A DNA stretch of 5,942 nt, taken from Sphingomonas bacterium. Its GTDB lineage: Bacteria; Pseudomonadota; Alphaproteobacteria; Sphingomonadales; Sphingomonadaceae. How positions within the stretch are numbered: position 1 is the first letter of the stretch; the number at the start of each line of letters is the position of its first letter. Below the pieces are notes generated by a model, which did no database searches, was not told the origin of the DNA, and worked only from the letters and a program-made list of their open reading frames with translations. The position numbers and the translations under genes are program-made. Positions 5,771 through 5,942 of this stretch are shown piece by piece. The stretch spans positions 1 to 5,942 of the forward strand of contig NZ_CAHJWX010000141.1 of NCBI RefSeq assembly GCF_903643065.1, written 5' to 3'.

Positions 5771-5942
5771 TCAGCGGCCCGCCCGCGCACCGTCGACGAA
5801 CGCGAAGGTCATTTCGCCCGCCAGCCGGCGCAGGTCGAGTGCGTCGACGCCGGCGAGCCGCACGGAGCCAAAGCGGCGCTCGCCCGTCTCCACCAGCGCG
5901 CCACCGGGTGTCGACCGCACCGCCGCCCAACCGACCTCGCGC
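5771..5942 (-). CDS. C-terminal end of an unrecognised minus-strand gene (partial)
   Basis: A minus-strand frame enters at the right edge and runs 56 codons to a TGA at 5773-5771. It reads REVGWAAVRSTPGG, then GERRFGSVRLAGVDALDLRRL, and ends FAFVDGARAGR. By my count 49 of 56 codons end in G or C, the same bias as the clear genes here, and the residue mix is a plausible soluble protein. The minus-strand frame open at 5748-5930 is Arg-rich, as expected of a shadow frame. I do not recognise the family from this tail. The gene converges on amtB, with about 95 bp between the amtB hairpin and its stop codon, and I see no clear terminator for it in that gap. Confidence 0.6.
   Translation of the reverse strand, partial: REVGWAAVRSTPGGALVETGERRFGSVRLAGVDALDLRRLAGEMTFAFVDGARAGR

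Noticed and set aside
3955..5790. A 611-codon open frame on the minus strand across glnK and amtB
   Set aside because: It is antisense to two genes with complete family motifs. Its translation is rich in Arg, His, Asp and Gln with no domain pattern, as expected for a shadow frame in GC-rich DNA.
5748..5930. A 60-codon minus-strand open frame at the right edge
   Set aside because: Its translation is an Arg-rich, low-complexity string. The neighbouring minus-strand frame ending at 5771 has better composition and GC3 bias and is the likelier gene.

Overview
The window is GC-rich and its coding frames strongly favour G or C in the third codon position. The mix of genes points to an alphaproteobacterium, most likely a sphingomonad: a short RNase D without HRDC domain, a TorF-type outer-membrane protein directly ahead of glnK-amtB, and a small intergenic repeat that resembles (from memory) elements scattered through Sphingomonas genomes. 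The genus is an inference; no rRNA or other marker is present.

Left part (1-911). A possible minus-strand gene start lies at the left edge (1-46, weak). It is followed by a 131-bp intergenic element (54-184) with perfect 10-bp terminal inverted repeats and internal hairpins. Next comes a minus-strand RNase D-like 3'-5' exonuclease (197-817) with all the catalytic residues of the DEDDy family. A 94-bp gap separates it from a divergently transcribed gene.

Middle (912-2933). This is a secreted M13 (neprilysin/PepO-type) zinc metallopeptidase with signal peptide, HExxH and ExxxD motifs and the downstream His/Arg pair. All are present at the expected spacing, so it looks intact and active. A weak hairpin covers its stop codon.

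Right part (3049-5674). A compact three-gene plus-strand operon encodes a TorF-family putative porin, the PII signal protein GlnK and the ammonium channel AmtB. Gaps are 16 and 23 bp and every gene has its own Shine-Dalgarno sequence. The operon ends in a strong 11-bp GC hairpin with a GCGA loop. AmtB and GlnK are a known functional pair: GlnK plugs the AmtB channel when nitrogen is plentiful. The porin may form the matching outer-membrane entry step, which is inferred from position only. AmtB carries a 24-residue insertion, relative to E. coli AmtB, in the periplasmic loop between TM4 and TM5.

Right edge (5771-5942). This is the C-terminal end of an unrecognised minus-strand gene that runs off the window and converges on amtB.

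I see no mobile-element transposase, CRISPR array, tRNA or rRNA, and no clearly new defence or metabolic system. The region reads as ordinary core chromosome. Its most open questions are the role of the porin in the ammonium operon and the nature of the repeat.
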